Notes under the pieces: generated by a model
The model's database searches: none
The model's input: only the letters and a program-made list of their open reading frames with translations
Told to the model about the DNA's origin: nothing
Made by a program: the position numbers and the translations under genes
Part shown: positions 1 through 8,761 of the stretch, piece by piece
Position numbering within the stretch: position 1 is the stretch's first letter
How the letters are laid out: each line of letters starts with the position of its first letter
From: Microbacterium terrisoli
Lineage (GTDB): Bacteria > Actinomycetota > Actinomycetes > Actinomycetales > Microbacteriaceae
NCBI RefSeq assembly: GCF_030866805.1
Contig: NZ_CP133019.1
Span: 930,001 to 994,000 of the forward strand
Direction of reading: 5' to 3'
DNA: 64,000 nucleotides

Positions 1-897
1 GGCGCGCACCCGCTCACGAGCAAGGTCGCCATCGTCTCCCGCTCGGCCGAACCCGACATCGACCTGGACTACCTCTTCTTGCAGGTCGCCGTCGACGAGC
101 CGCAGGTCAGCGATCGGCAGACGTGCGGCAACCTCCTGGCCGGGGTCGGTCCGTTCGCGCTGGAACGCGGCCTGATCGCGGCGCAGGGCGAGACGGCGAC
201 GGTGCGGATACGTCTGCTGAACACCGGTGATGTGGCCACGGCATCCTTCGCCGTCTCCGGCGGAATGCCCGACTACGACGGCGACGCCCACATCGACGGG
301 GTGCCGGGCACCGCGTGCCCCATCGACCTCGCCCTGACCGGCTCGCGTCCGCTGCTGCCGACCGGTCACGTCGCCGACACCGTCGCAGGCCGCCGCGTCA
401 CACTCGTCGACAACGGCATGCCGGTGGTGCTGATGGACGCCGCGGATTTCGGCATCGACGGCAGCGAGGCCCCGGCCCGGCTCGAAGGCGACACCGCCCT
501 GCGCGCCGAGGTCGAGCGGGTGCGCCTGGCCGCGGGGGAGCTGTTCGGCCTGGGAGATGTCGCCGAGCAGACGGTGCCGAAGATGTTTCTGCTCTCACCG
601 CCGCGGGAGGGCGGGGCCGTCACGACGCGTGCATTCATCCCGCACCGCGTGCACACCTCGATCGGGGTGCTGATGGCGGCCTCGGTGGCCGCGGGGATCC
701 GCATCCCCGGTGCCGTCGGCGCCGACCTCGCCCAGATCATGCATGACAGCGACACGCCGTTGGAGCACCCGCGCGGGACCTTCACCGCCCGCGTCGAGCT
801 GCACGAGGACGACGGCGTGTGGCGCGCGACATCCGCGTCCTTGCGCACCGCCCGCAAACTCTTCGACGGACGCGTTTTTCCGCGCCCGCGATCGTGA
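1..897 (+). CDS. PrpF-family protein, probable 4-oxalomesaconate tautomerase (5' end cut by window)
   Basis: Frame 1 is open from base 1 to the stop at 895-897, so the N-terminus lies outside the window; 298 residues are visible of a family usually near 350-380. The visible part starts with HPLTSKVAIVS, has the PrpF-type segment DRQTCGNLLAGVGPFALERG (about residues 36-55), and a glycine-rich tract (SGGMPDYDGDAHIDGVPG). Family knowledge: PrpF/DapF-fold isomerases, including GalD/LigU that interconvert oxalomesaconate tautomers in meta-cleavage of protocatechuate or gallate. The following gene is an extradiol dioxygenase, which favours a ring-cleavage role over the methylaconitate isomerase role. 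The exact substrate is inference. Confidence 0.75.
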   Translation, partial: GAHPLTSKVAIVSRSAEPDIDLDYLFLQVAVDEPQVSDRQTCGNLLAGVGPFALERGLIAAQGETATVRIRLLNTGDVATASFAVSGGMPDYDGDAHIDGVPGTACPIDLALTGSRPLLPTGHVADTVAGRRVTLVDNGMPVVLMDAADFGIDGSEAPARLEGDTALRAEVERVRLAAGELFGLGDVAEQTVPKMFLLSPPREGGAVTTRAFIPHRVHTSIGVLMAASVAAGIRIPGAVGADLAQIMHDSDTPLEHPRGTFTARVELHEDDGVWRATSASLRTARKLFDGRVFPRPRS

Positions 898-925
898 ACC
901 GCCCGTCACCAGTCAAGGAGGACCC

Positions 926-1918
926 ATGGCACACCAGGAGAATTTCGATCTCGCGCACCTCGGCGCCGTCGAACTGTTCACCCCGAAATTCGAAGAGAGC
1001 CTGCACTTCTTCCGCGACATCTGCGCCATGCGCGAAGTCGCGCGGGTGGGGGACTCGGCGTACCTGCGCACGTGGGACGAATACCAGCTCTACTCGCTCA
1101 AGCTCACCGCATCCGACACCAACGGTGCAGGCCGCACGCTGTTCCGCGCGACGAGCGAAGACGCGCTGAACCGCCGGGTCGCCGCGATCGAGAAGGCCGG
1201 CCTCGGACACGGCTGGCGTGAGCCAGAGGTGGGTGTGGGCCGGTCGTTCGAGTTCGAAGATCCGGACGGACACCTCATGGCGCTCTACTACGACACCGAG
1301 CACTACGTGCCCGATGACCAGGACCGCCCGGCCCTGAAGAACCAGGCTTCGGCCTATCCCGGCCGCGGCATCAACGCACGCCGGCTCGACCACATCAACT
1401 ACCTGGCCGCCGACGTGGACGCCGCCGGCGAGTTCTGGCGCGACGTGATGTTCGCCCGGGAGTCCGAGCGTGTGCGCATGGACGACGGGCACATGGCTGC
1501 GTGGTGGTTCCGGTTCCACCAGAAGTCGTACGACGTCGTCTACTCCGAGGACTGGACCGGCGAACGGGGGCGCTTCCACCACTTCGCGTTCGCCCCGGAT
1601 TCGCGCGAGGACATCCTCAAGGCCGCCGACATCTGCCTCGAGAACGGCGTCTACATCGAGTACGGCCCCTACAAGCACGCCATCAACCAGACCTTCTTCC
1701 TGTACGTGTGGGAGCCCGGCGGCAACCGCATCGAGTTCGCCAACGCGCAGGCGCGTCTGCTGCTGGACCCCGACTGGCCCGTCGTGGAGTGGAGCGCCGC
1801 TGAGCGAGCCAAGGGGCAGGCCTGGGGCATGAAGACGGTCGCGACCTTCCACACGCACGGCACGCCGTACGTCGAGAACCAGGAGGAGATCGACCGCCAG
1901 GCCCTCGCCGGCCACTGA
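926..1918 (+). CDS. Type I extradiol (catechol 2,3-dioxygenase-like) dioxygenase
   Basis: 330 aa. Start ATG 926 follows an AAGGAGG-like site (914-922). Two vicinal-oxygen-chelate halves are visible: N-terminal about residues 10-125 (HLGAVELFTP) and C-terminal about 150-275 (LDHINYLAADVD). Likely Fe(II) ligands are His156, His218 or 219 and Glu270 (NRIEFAN), the 2-His-1-carboxylate set of type I extradiol enzymes. The reaction would be meta-cleavage of a catecholic ring with O2 in the cytoplasm. It lies 28 nt after the PrpF-like gene and is probably co-transcribed. The exact catechol used cannot be read from the sequence. Confidence 0.85.
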   Translation: MAHQENFDLAHLGAVELFTPKFEESLHFFRDICAMREVARVGDSAYLRTWDEYQLYSLKLTASDTNGAGRTLFRATSEDALNRRVAAIEKAGLGHGWREPEVGVGRSFEFEDPDGHLMALYYDTEHYVPDDQDRPALKNQASAYPGRGINARRLDHINYLAADVDAAGEFWRDVMFARESERVRMDDGHMAAWWFRFHQKSYDVVYSEDWTGERGRFHHFAFAPDSREDILKAADICLENGVYIEYGPYKHAINQTFFLYVWEPGGNRIEFANAQARLLLDPDWPVVEWSAAERAKGQAWGMKTVATFHTHGTPYVENQEEIDRQALAGH

Positions 1919-1928
1919 CGCGTCCCCT

Positions 1929-1995
1929 CGTTCAACGACCGGGGGCGTCTCGGCTGGGCGCGCTGCGCGCGCGCTCGCTCAACGACCGGGGGCGG
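1929..1995. repeat. Two direct copies of a (G/C)TCAACGACCGGGGGCG motif at a convergent gene junction
   Basis: TTCAACGACCGGGGGCG at about 1931-1947 recurs as CTCAACGACCGGGGGCG at about 1977-1993, with a GC-only stretch between. On the minus strand the second copy (GGTCGTTGA) supplies the last two codons and the TGA stop of the acyl-CoA ligase. The same TCAACGACC / GGTCGTTGA core forms the arms of the hairpin at 26780-26822. Confidence 0.7.
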
Positions 1996-3658
1996 GGGCG
2001 ATGAAGCGGCCGGCTTCGGCGTCGGCCGGTGCCTGCTCCCTCATCTTGAAGTGCTGCTTCTTGCCGGTGGCTGTGTAAGGAAGCTCGTCGACGAACGCGT
2101 ACCTGCGCGGCCGCTTGTAGTCGGCGATCTTGACGCTGGCGTGCACGAAGGCATCCAATTCGGATGCCGCAGCCGCAGCATCCGTCAATGAACCCTCTCG
2201 CGGCTGCACGTAGGCGACGACGATCTCGCCCCACTGCGGATCGGGCAGACCGACCACGATCGAATCGGCGACGCCGGCGTGCGAGGCCAGCACCTCTTCG
2301 ACCTGCACGGGGTGCACGTTCTCGCCGCCGGAGATGATCATGTCGTCTTTGCGTCCCACGATCGTGACGATCTCGTCCTCGTCCCAGGTGGCCAGGTCGC
2401 CCGGATAGACCCAGCCGTCGCGGAACTTCTCAGCCTGCTCCTCGGGGTTGCCGAGGTAGGAGTACCCCGACTTGACCGAGCGCATGATGACCTCGCCGAT
2501 CTCCTGCCCGTCGTGGCGCGCGTGCTCGTCGGGCGCCGAGATCCGGTCCCGCTGCACGCGCACGACGGCGACGTCGTCGTCCAGGCATGCGCGTCCGGCG
2601 GCCCCGGCGGCCTCGGGCAGGTCGTCGGGGCGCAGGTACGTGTTCCAGAACGCCTCGGTCGTGCCGTATCCGTTCGCGATGCGCGGGGTCAGCACGCGCT
2701 GGTAGCGCAGCGCCGCATCGTGGCTGAGCGGCGCGCCCATCGTCACCATGCCGCGCAGGCTGGACAGGTCGCGGGGGTGGGCCTCCTGCACCTCGGCGAG
2801 CCGCTCGAGGTTCGTCGGGGCGCCGATGACATAGGTGAGGTGGTAGTCCTCGACCGCGTCGAGCACGACGTCGGGATCGAACTGGGGGAGGGTGACCACT
2901 TCGGCGCCCACGAAGAACGCCGTGTTCGGGCCCGCGCAGTAGTTGCCGCCGCGGTGGAACCAGGGCGACATGTTCATCGACTTGTCGGTGGGCCCGAGCG
3001 GGAAGTGCATCGTCACGTCGTGGGCGGTGAGCACCTCGTTCAGGCTGGTCAGCGGCACGGCCTTGGGCATGCCGGTGGTGCCGCTCGTGTACAGACGGCT
3101 CGTCTCGTCCCAGGTGCTGGCGTCTTGGGGCGCGCGGAAGGATGCCGCATCCGCGGCGAACAGGTCCTCGAACGCGATCGCGCCCTCGACGAGACCCGCC
3201 TGATCGCCGCCGACCGCTGCGAGCACCCGCGGGCGATGCGCGGCCAGCTCCAGGGCGGTCGCGACGTTCGCGGCATCCGTCCCGTCGTAGACGAAGACCA
3301 CGGGCTTGGCCTGGTCGAGGATGTGCGCGGTCTCGGCCGGCGCGAGGCGGAAGTTCATCGGAGAGCTCACGGCCCGCAGCCCCTGTGCGGCGATGTACAG
3401 GAACGCGAACTCGGGAGTGTTCTTCAACTGGTGGCACACGATGTCGCCGACGCCCACACCCGCCGCGCGCAGTCCCTCGACCAGGCGTCCGGTGGTCTCG
3501 CCGAGCTCGGCATAGGTCCATCGGCGGCCGGTGGGCGGGTCGGTCATCGCCGGTCGGTGGGCATAACGGTGCGTGTTGCGTTCGAATGCTGCGGCCCACG
3601 TGAAGTGGGCCTCGAACACGCGCTTGAGTTCGCTCGGGTCGTAGTCGGTGTTCCCCAT
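1979..3658 (-). CDS. AMP-binding acyl-CoA synthetase (fatty or aryl acid CoA ligase family)
   Basis: 559 aa. Start ATG 3658 (MGNTDYDPSEL) has AGGAGA upstream; an in-frame extension to 3892 is low-complexity and unlikely. ANL-superfamily motifs in order: P-loop YTSGTTGMPKA (190-200), GYGTTE (330-335), YPGDLATWDED (418-428), the hinge GRKDDMIISGGENVHP (435-450), and the adenylation lysine in YTATGKK (Lys533). It would activate a carboxylic acid to acyl-AMP and then acyl-CoA. Fatty-acid and aromatic-acid ligases share these motifs, so the substrate is open. Residues 493-499 are the DAAAAAS linker encoded by a near-palindrome (see findings). It converges on the dioxygenase, 60 nt away. Confidence 0.88.
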   Translation of the reverse strand: MGNTDYDPSELKRVFEAHFTWAAAFERNTHRYAHRPAMTDPPTGRRWTYAELGETTGRLVEGLRAAGVGVGDIVCHQLKNTPEFAFLYIAAQGLRAVSSPMNFRLAPAETAHILDQAKPVVFVYDGTDAANVATALELAAHRPRVLAAVGGDQAGLVEGAIAFEDLFAADAASFRAPQDASTWDETSRLYTSGTTGMPKAVPLTSLNEVLTAHDVTMHFPLGPTDKSMNMSPWFHRGGNYCAGPNTAFFVGAEVVTLPQFDPDVVLDAVEDYHLTYVIGAPTNLERLAEVQEAHPRDLSSLRGMVTMGAPLSHDAALRYQRVLTPRIANGYGTTEAFWNTYLRPDDLPEAAGAAGRACLDDDVAVVRVQRDRISAPDEHARHDGQEIGEVIMRSVKSGYSYLGNPEEQAEKFRDGWVYPGDLATWDEDEIVTIVGRKDDMIISGGENVHPVQVEEVLASHAGVADSIVVGLPDPQWGEIVVAYVQPREGSLTDAAAAASELDAFVHASVKIADYKRPRRYAFVDELPYTATGKKQHFKMREQAPADAEAGRFIAPAPGR

Positions 3659-3789
3659 GGTGACGTCTCCTGATCCGCTTCGTCGAGGCTGTCGCCAGCA
3701 TATCGGGGGCCGGACTCGCACGTCATGCATCGTTCGGCGCCGGGGTTCGGCATCCCTGCCCCCGGCGTTTCCGCCGAAGTCGCGGCCGG

Positions 3790-4896
3790 TCAGCGCCAGA
3801 CGTCGGCGGCGATGTCCACGACCGAGCGGACCTTGGCCCACTGCTCGTCTTCGCTGAGCACGTTGCCCTCTTCGGTCGAGGCGAAACCGCACTGCGGGCT
3901 CAGCGCGAGCTGCTCGAGCGGTGCGAACGCGGAGGCCTCGTCGATGCGGCGTTTGACGTCGTCGGGATTCTCCAGCTCACCGGACTTGCTTGTGATCAGC
4001 CCCAGCACGACCCGTTTGTCGCCTTCGGGCAGGAACCGCAGCGGCTCGAACCCGCCGGCGCGATCGCTGTCGTACTCGAGGAAGTAGCCGTCGTACTGCA
4101 CGACGTCCAGCAGCTGCTCGGCCACCGGCTCGTAGCCGCCCGACGAGATCCAGGTCGAGCGGAAGTTGCCGCGGCACACGTGGGTCGTGACGGTCAGATC
4201 ATCGGGCTTGCCCTGCAGCACGCGGTTGAGAATGCCGGCGTAGCGCTCGGCGATGCCATCCGTGGCGATGCCCCGCTCACGGGCCTTGGCCAGTTCGGCC
4301 TCGCTGCACAGATAGGCCCACGCCGTGTCATCCAGCTGAAGGTAGCGGGCCCCGGCGTCGTAGAACGCGGCCAGCGCGTCGCGGTAGGCCTGCACGAGGT
4401 CGTCGACGATCGCGTCGCGTCCGTCATAGCCGCCGGCGATGTGGTCGGGCTCGAGGCGGAAGTCGAGCACCGTCGGCGAGGGGATCGTGAACTTCGGTGT
4501 GGCGCCGGTGCGCGTGGCGAGATCCTTGACCGCGCGGAAGTGGTCCAGGAAGGGATGCTGCGGGTCGAACCGGATGGGACCGTTCACCTCAACGCCTCGT
4601 GACTTCGTCTGCACGCCCTGGAACTGGATGCCGTGGTCCAGTTCGACGAGGTCGACACCGCCGAGGTGCCCGAAGAAGTCGAAGTGCCACCAGGAACGAC
4701 GGAATTCCCCGTCCGTGGCATCCTGCAGCCCGTTGTCGGCCTCTTTCTGCACGAGATCGGCGATGGCCGCGTCTTCGACTTCGCGCAGGCCCCCGTCGTC
4801 GAGGGTCCCCTCGGCGTGCCGGGCGCGGGCGTCCTTGAGAGCGGCGGGGCGGAGGAAGCTGCCGACGATATCGGCGCGGTAGGCAGGAGTGGTCAC
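3790..4896 (-). CDS. MetE C-terminal-domain-like cobalamin-independent methyltransferase
   Basis: 368 aa, the size of stand-alone MetE-C (YxjG/YxjH-like) proteins, about half of full MetE. Zn-site residues fit His239 and Cys241 (THVCRGN), Glu274 (FLEYD) and Cys336 (SPQCGF). It would transfer a methyl group to a thiol such as homocysteine or a related acceptor; the missing N-terminal half means that a triglutamyl-folate donor cannot be assumed. Start is GTG 4896, 6 nt after a TAGCAT -10 box, so the mRNA is probably leaderless. It is transcribed divergently from the ABC exporter at 5046. No S-box, SAM or B12 riboswitch is seen in the 149-nt gap. Confidence 0.82.
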   Translation of the reverse strand: MTTPAYRADIVGSFLRPAALKDARARHAEGTLDDGGLREVEDAAIADLVQKEADNGLQDATDGEFRRSWWHFDFFGHLGGVDLVELDHGIQFQGVQTKSRGVEVNGPIRFDPQHPFLDHFRAVKDLATRTGATPKFTIPSPTVLDFRLEPDHIAGGYDGRDAIVDDLVQAYRDALAAFYDAGARYLQLDDTAWAYLCSEAELAKARERGIATDGIAERYAGILNRVLQGKPDDLTVTTHVCRGNFRSTWISSGGYEPVAEQLLDVVQYDGYFLEYDSDRAGGFEPLRFLPEGDKRVVLGLITSKSGELENPDDVKRRIDEASAFAPLEQLALSPQCGFASTEEGNVLSEDEQWAKVRSVVDIAADVWR

Positions 4897-4902
4897 CGGG
4901 TG

Positions 4903-4908
4903 ATGCTA
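4903..4908 (-). promoter_or_regulatory. -10 box TAGCAT of the MetE-C-like gene
   Basis: TAGCAT lies 6 nt before the GTG start at 4896, the spacing of leaderless actinobacterial promoters. Confidence 0.6.
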
Positions 4909-5033
4909 ACCCGCATTCATCGCTGAGCCGGTTCGGTCGTCATCGAGCGTCATCGGCCGCGGACATCGCGTCGACGGCGGGGCTGCCGGGTGCACGCCGT
5001 TCTCCCGCTCCGGCCGATGTCGTCGGAACTGGT

Positions 5034-5039
5034 TAGAGT
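5034..5039 (+). promoter_or_regulatory. -10 box TAGAGT of the ABC exporter operon
   Basis: TAGAGT lies 6 nt before the GTG start at 5046. It faces away from the MetE-C-like promoter in the same 149-nt gap. Confidence 0.6.
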
Positions 5040-5045
5040 GATCCG

Positions 5046-5987
5046 GTGCTCGCACCTGTGATCCGTGCCGCGAATCTCGTCAAGACGTACGCGGTGAAAG
5101 GCAAGCCCGACTTCCGCGCCGTCGACGACCTCAGCTTCGAGGTGGCCCCCGGTGAATCGTTCGGTCTGCTCGGTCCCAACGGAGCCGGCAAGTCGACGAC
5201 GATGAAGATGGTCGGCGCTGTCTCGACGCGCACCTCCGGTGACCTCGAGATCCTGGGGCTCGACCCTGACCGGTTCGGCCCTGAGATCCGTTCGCGGCTG
5301 GGCGTCGTGCCGCAGGAAGACAACCTCGACGGTGAGCTGAACGCCCGCGAGAACCTCTACGTGTACGGGCGCTATTTCGGTCTGCCCGGCAAGGTGTGCG
5401 CGCAGAAGGCCGACGAGCTGCTCGCATTCGCGCAGCTGGAGGAGAAGGCCAAGAGCAAGGTCGACCAGCTCTCGGGCGGCATGAAGCGGCGCCTGACCAT
5501 CGCGCGCGGCCTCATCAACGACCCGCGCGTCCTTCTGCTGGACGAGCCGACCACCGGCCTCGACCCGCAGGCTCGGCATGTGCTGTGGGACCGCCTGTTC
5601 CGGCTCAAAGAGCGCGGGACGACCCTGGTGCTGACCACGCACTACATGGACGAGGCCGAGCAGCTGTGCGACCGCCTGATCGTCGTCGACAAGGGGCGCA
5701 TCATGGCGCAGGGCACGCCCTCCTCGCTGATTCGCGAGCACTCCAGCCGCGAGGTGGCCGAGCTGCGCTTCGGATCGCAGCACAACGAGACCGCCGCAGC
5801 CCAGCTGGCAGGCCTCGGCGATCGCCTCGAGGTGCTGCCCGATCGCATCCTCATCTACGCGCGTGACGGCGAGGCCGTGCTGGCCCGCGTCGCCGAGCTG
5901 GGCCTGCAGCCGCTGACGAGCCTCGTGCGTCGTTCCAGCCTCGAAGACGTCTTCCTGCGGCTGACCGGAAGGTCGCTGATCGAATGA
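5046..5987 (+). CDS. ABC-2 exporter ATP-binding protein
   Basis: 313 aa. Walker A GPNGAGKST (43-51), signature LSGGMKRR (142-149), Walker B VLLLDEP (162-168) and the H-loop TTHYMDEAEQ are all present. The NodI/DrrA-like architecture (one nucleotide-binding domain and a ~90-residue C-terminal extension) belongs to ABC-2 exporters of drugs, lipooligosaccharides or polyketides. GTG start, probably leaderless. The last codons overlap the first permease (ATGA at 5984-5987), so the two are translationally coupled. The substrate is unknown. Confidence 0.92.
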   Translation: MLAPVIRAANLVKTYAVKGKPDFRAVDDLSFEVAPGESFGLLGPNGAGKSTTMKMVGAVSTRTSGDLEILGLDPDRFGPEIRSRLGVVPQEDNLDGELNARENLYVYGRYFGLPGKVCAQKADELLAFAQLEEKAKSKVDQLSGGMKRRLTIARGLINDPRVLLLDEPTTGLDPQARHVLWDRLFRLKERGTTLVLTTHYMDEAEQLCDRLIVVDKGRIMAQGTPSSLIREHSSREVAELRFGSQHNETAAAQLAGLGDRLEVLPDRILIYARDGEAVLARVAELGLQPLTSLVRRSSLEDVFLRLTGRSLIE

Positions 5988-6889
5988 CTCCGGGACCGGC
6001 TCAGGGCGGCTCGGATGCCGCGACCTACGCCCACCCGTCGCTGGACGAGCTGCGCGCCGAGGCGATGGCCCGCGGGCGCAGACCGCGCCGGTTCGGCTCG
6101 TGGTACGCCACCGAGCACATGCTGCGCGCGATGCGCGCCTATGGCTGGACGATCGTCGTGGGCGCCCTGGGCCAGCCCCTCGTGTATCTGTTCGGACTCG
6201 CGGTGGGGCTCGCCGCCCTCATCCAGCAGGACATTCCCACCGGTGGCGGCGGCGCGGTGTCGTACCTCGTGTTCGTGGCACCCGCGTTGCTGATGACGGC
6301 GACCATCGCCGTGGCATCCGAAGAATTCACCTACCCCGTGATGGCCGGCTTCAAGTGGCGACGTTACTTCTACGGCTTCAACGCCTCGGCCCTCTCGTCG
6401 CCGCAGATCGCGAACGGCGTCATGATCGCCGCCTCGGCGCGGATGCTGTTCGCCGGCGGCGCGTACTACCTGTTCATCTGGGCGTTCGGCGCGATGACCG
6501 GGATGATGACGGTCCCCGACCCGGCGACAGGCTGGATCTCGGTGCTGATCGGCCTCGTGGCCGGCCTCTCGTTCGGCATGCCGCTGATGGCATATGCCGC
6601 ATCTCTCGAAGCCGACAAGGGCCAGTTCGCGCTCGTGCAACGGTTCGTCTTCATGCCGATGTTCTTGTTCTCGGGCACGTTCTACCCGCTCGCGGTGCTG
6701 CCCTGGGGGCTGCAGTGGATCGGCTGGATCTCGCCGCTGTGGCATGCGACCGAACTCGGCCGCATGGCCACGTTCGACGCGCCGGTCAACGTCGTCATGC
6801 TCGTGGTGCACGTCGGATATCTGCTCGTGCTGAGCATCGGCGGCTACCTGCTGACCCGCCGCGCTTTCACCCGGAGGCTGGCGAAATGA
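5984..6889 (+). CDS. ABC-2 exporter permease (first)
   Basis: 301 aa with about six hydrophobic segments after a ~45-residue polar N-terminus. It carries the ABC-2 membrane pattern seen in NodJ/DrrB proteins, including FVFMPMFLFSGTFYPL and WISPLWHATELGR near the C-terminus. It overlaps the ATPase by 4 nt and the second permease by 4 nt. With that paralogue it would form a heterodimeric channel. The substrate is unknown. Confidence 0.88.
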   Translation: MTPGPAQGGSDAATYAHPSLDELRAEAMARGRRPRRFGSWYATEHMLRAMRAYGWTIVVGALGQPLVYLFGLAVGLAALIQQDIPTGGGGAVSYLVFVAPALLMTATIAVASEEFTYPVMAGFKWRRYFYGFNASALSSPQIANGVMIAASARMLFAGGAYYLFIWAFGAMTGMMTVPDPATGWISVLIGLVAGLSFGMPLMAYAASLEADKGQFALVQRFVFMPMFLFSGTFYPLAVLPWGLQWIGWISPLWHATELGRMATFDAPVNVVMLVVHVGYLLVLSIGGYLLTRRAFTRRLAK

Positions 6890-7719
6890 CCGTCGCGCCT
6901 CCCGAGACGATGCGGGATGCCGTGCCCCGCCGCGGGGGTGTGCGAGCGCTGTGGGCGGGCAACCCCTGGGCGGTCGTGCAGCGCGGTCTGATCGCGGCTC
7001 GCTCGTCGAGCTGGGTGGTCATCCTCTCCGGATTCTTCGAGCCGGTCTTCTACCTGCTGTCGATGGGCATCGGTCTGCAGAGCTTCATCGGCGAGGTCCA
7101 GGTGACGCCGGGCGTGGCCGTCTCCTACGCCGCGTACATCGCACCGGCGCTGCTGGCGGTGTCGGCCATGAACGGCGCGATCTACGACTCGACGTGGAAT
7201 GTGTACTTCAAGCTCAACTACGGCAAGCTCTACGAGGGCATGCTGGCCACCTCGCTCGGCCCGCTGGATGTCGCGCTCGGCGAGATCCTGTACGCGCTGC
7301 TGCGGGGACTCGTGTATGCGTGCGGGTTCATGATCATCATGCAAGTCGCCGGGCTCAACCTTGCCGCGACCGCGATCCTGGCTCTGCCGGCGGTGCTGCT
7401 GATCGCATTCGGGTTCGCCAGCCTGGGCATGGCCGTCACCAGCTACATGAAGACGTTCCAGCACATGGACTGGCTCAACATCGTGCTGCTGCCGATGTTC
7501 CTGTTCTCGGCGACGCTGTACCCGATCTCGATCTACCCGCAGTGGATCCAGTCGGTCATCATGGCCTTCCCCCTGTGGCACGGTGTCGAGCTGATCCGGG
7601 CGCTGACCACGGGCGCCTACTCGACCGCGATGATCTGGCACGTCCTCTACTACGTCGTGATGATCGCCGTCGGCCTGGTCTTCACCACCAAGCGCCTGCG
7701 TGCCCTGTTCCTGGACTGA
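6886..7719 (+). CDS. ABC-2 exporter permease (second)
   Basis: 277 aa, starting at ATG 6886 inside the stop region of the previous gene. It has about six membrane spans and the same conserved ABC-2 segments (LPMFLFSATLYPISIYP, FPLWHGVELIRAL) as the first permease, so the two are paralogues in a three-gene exporter operon. It ends 15 nt before the stop of the convergent DUF559 gene. Confidence 0.88.
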   Translation: MTVAPPETMRDAVPRRGGVRALWAGNPWAVVQRGLIAARSSSWVVILSGFFEPVFYLLSMGIGLQSFIGEVQVTPGVAVSYAAYIAPALLAVSAMNGAIYDSTWNVYFKLNYGKLYEGMLATSLGPLDVALGEILYALLRGLVYACGFMIIMQVAGLNLAATAILALPAVLLIAFGFASLGMAVTSYMKTFQHMDWLNIVLLPMFLFSATLYPISIYPQWIQSVIMAFPLWHGVELIRALTTGAYSTAMIWHVLYYVVMIAVGLVFTTKRLRALFLD

Positions 7720-7734
7720 TCGCCCGCGGGGCGG

Positions 7735-8637
7735 TCAGGAGCGGCGGGCGACGGCGGCGCGCAGGTCGGCGATCAGGTCGGTGGGGTCGTCGAGGTCAGC
7801 CTGGGTGACGGCCAGATAGAGCCACCCCAGTGCCTCGAGCCGGCGCCGGCGCTTGAGGTCCTTGCGCCACTGGTCCTTGTTCTCGCGGTGGTGGTCGCCC
7901 TCGTATTCGATGGCGATCTTCAGCTGCGGGTAGGCGAGATCGACCCGGGCGACGAAGGCTCCATCGGTGGTGCGCACGACGTGATTGACCGCCGGCGCGG
8001 AGAATCCGGCCTCGATCAACAGCACCCGCAGTTCGGACTCCTTGGGCGATTCCGCCCTGCGGTCGAGCAGGTCGAGAGCGCGACACAGGACGCGTCGATG
8101 TCTCCGTGACGGATGCTGCCGCACGGCCGTTTCGAGCCGCTTGCGCGCCGGTGGGCCACCGCGTGCGAGCAGCTCGTCACCGACGGCGACGAGTTGGCCG
8201 AGGGTGAGCATGGTCGCCAGGTCGCAGAACGTGCGCTCGGGCGTGGTGGCCCGCACCTTCGTCCGTTTGTCGACATCCTTCTCGCCGAGCGCGGACTGGT
8301 GCCCGCGCACCCGCTTTCGCCGGGGAGCCCGCACGCCGCGCGGCACGATGACATCGAAGAAGTCGTCGTTCTGGAGGGCGAGCGGGAGCGGCAGGTCGTG
8401 CAGCCGTGCCGCCGTCACGTGGCTGAATGCCGAGCACGATGGCAGGACGAGGAAGAGGGTCGCACACTCCCGCGCGAACGAGAACACCACACCGGCAGGC
8501 GCGCGCACCCCGCGGTGCGGCTGGATCAGGTCCCGCCCGCGGGTGCGACGACGCGGGATGCCGTGGCCCCGAGCGGTCGCGACCGAAAACGACTTCCCGG
8601 GAAAGGGCTCGGGGAGGGGAGTGCTGCGTCGCGCCAT
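7735..8637 (-). CDS. DUF559-domain protein (predicted PD-(D/E)XK/Vsr-like nuclease fold)
   Basis: 300 aa. The C-terminal ~100 residues match DUF559: ESELRVLLIEAGF, then RVDLAYPQLKIAIEYEGDHH with the Asp and Glu expected of a nuclease core, then QWRKDLKRRRRLEALGW. The N-terminal ~190 residues look like the helical part common in actinobacterial DUF559 proteins, which resembles AbiEi-type antitoxins. No partner toxin or methylase is adjacent. A CAGGCT box lies 6 nt before the ATG and suggests a leaderless start. The role (DNA repair, defence or none) is not known. Confidence 0.75.
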   Translation of the reverse strand: MARRSTPLPEPFPGKSFSVATARGHGIPRRRTRGRDLIQPHRGVRAPAGVVFSFARECATLFLVLPSCSAFSHVTAARLHDLPLPLALQNDDFFDVIVPRGVRAPRRKRVRGHQSALGEKDVDKRTKVRATTPERTFCDLATMLTLGQLVAVGDELLARGGPPARKRLETAVRQHPSRRHRRVLCRALDLLDRRAESPKESELRVLLIEAGFSAPAVNHVVRTTDGAFVARVDLAYPQLKIAIEYEGDHHRENKDQWRKDLKRRRRLEALGWLYLAVTQADLDDPTDLIADLRAAVARRS

Positions 8638-8761
8638 CCTCCCAGCCTGTCGCGTTAGCCGACCACGCCCGTCTAGTTATCCACACCCCGCGCCGCGGCA
8701 TCCTCTCCTCCCGCACTCCGTTCCCGCCCGGCCGCCGCGCCCTTCGGCCCGGCGGGGTCCG

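Noticed and set aside
3659..3892. N-terminal extension of the acyl-CoA ligase
   Set aside because: The extra 78 residues are Arg/Gly-rich, overlap the neighbouring gene and lack family similarity; ATG 3658 has a ribosome site.
4897..5045. SAM or B12 riboswitch before the MetE-C-like gene
   Set aside because: No conserved blocks were found, and the gene seems to be leaderless.
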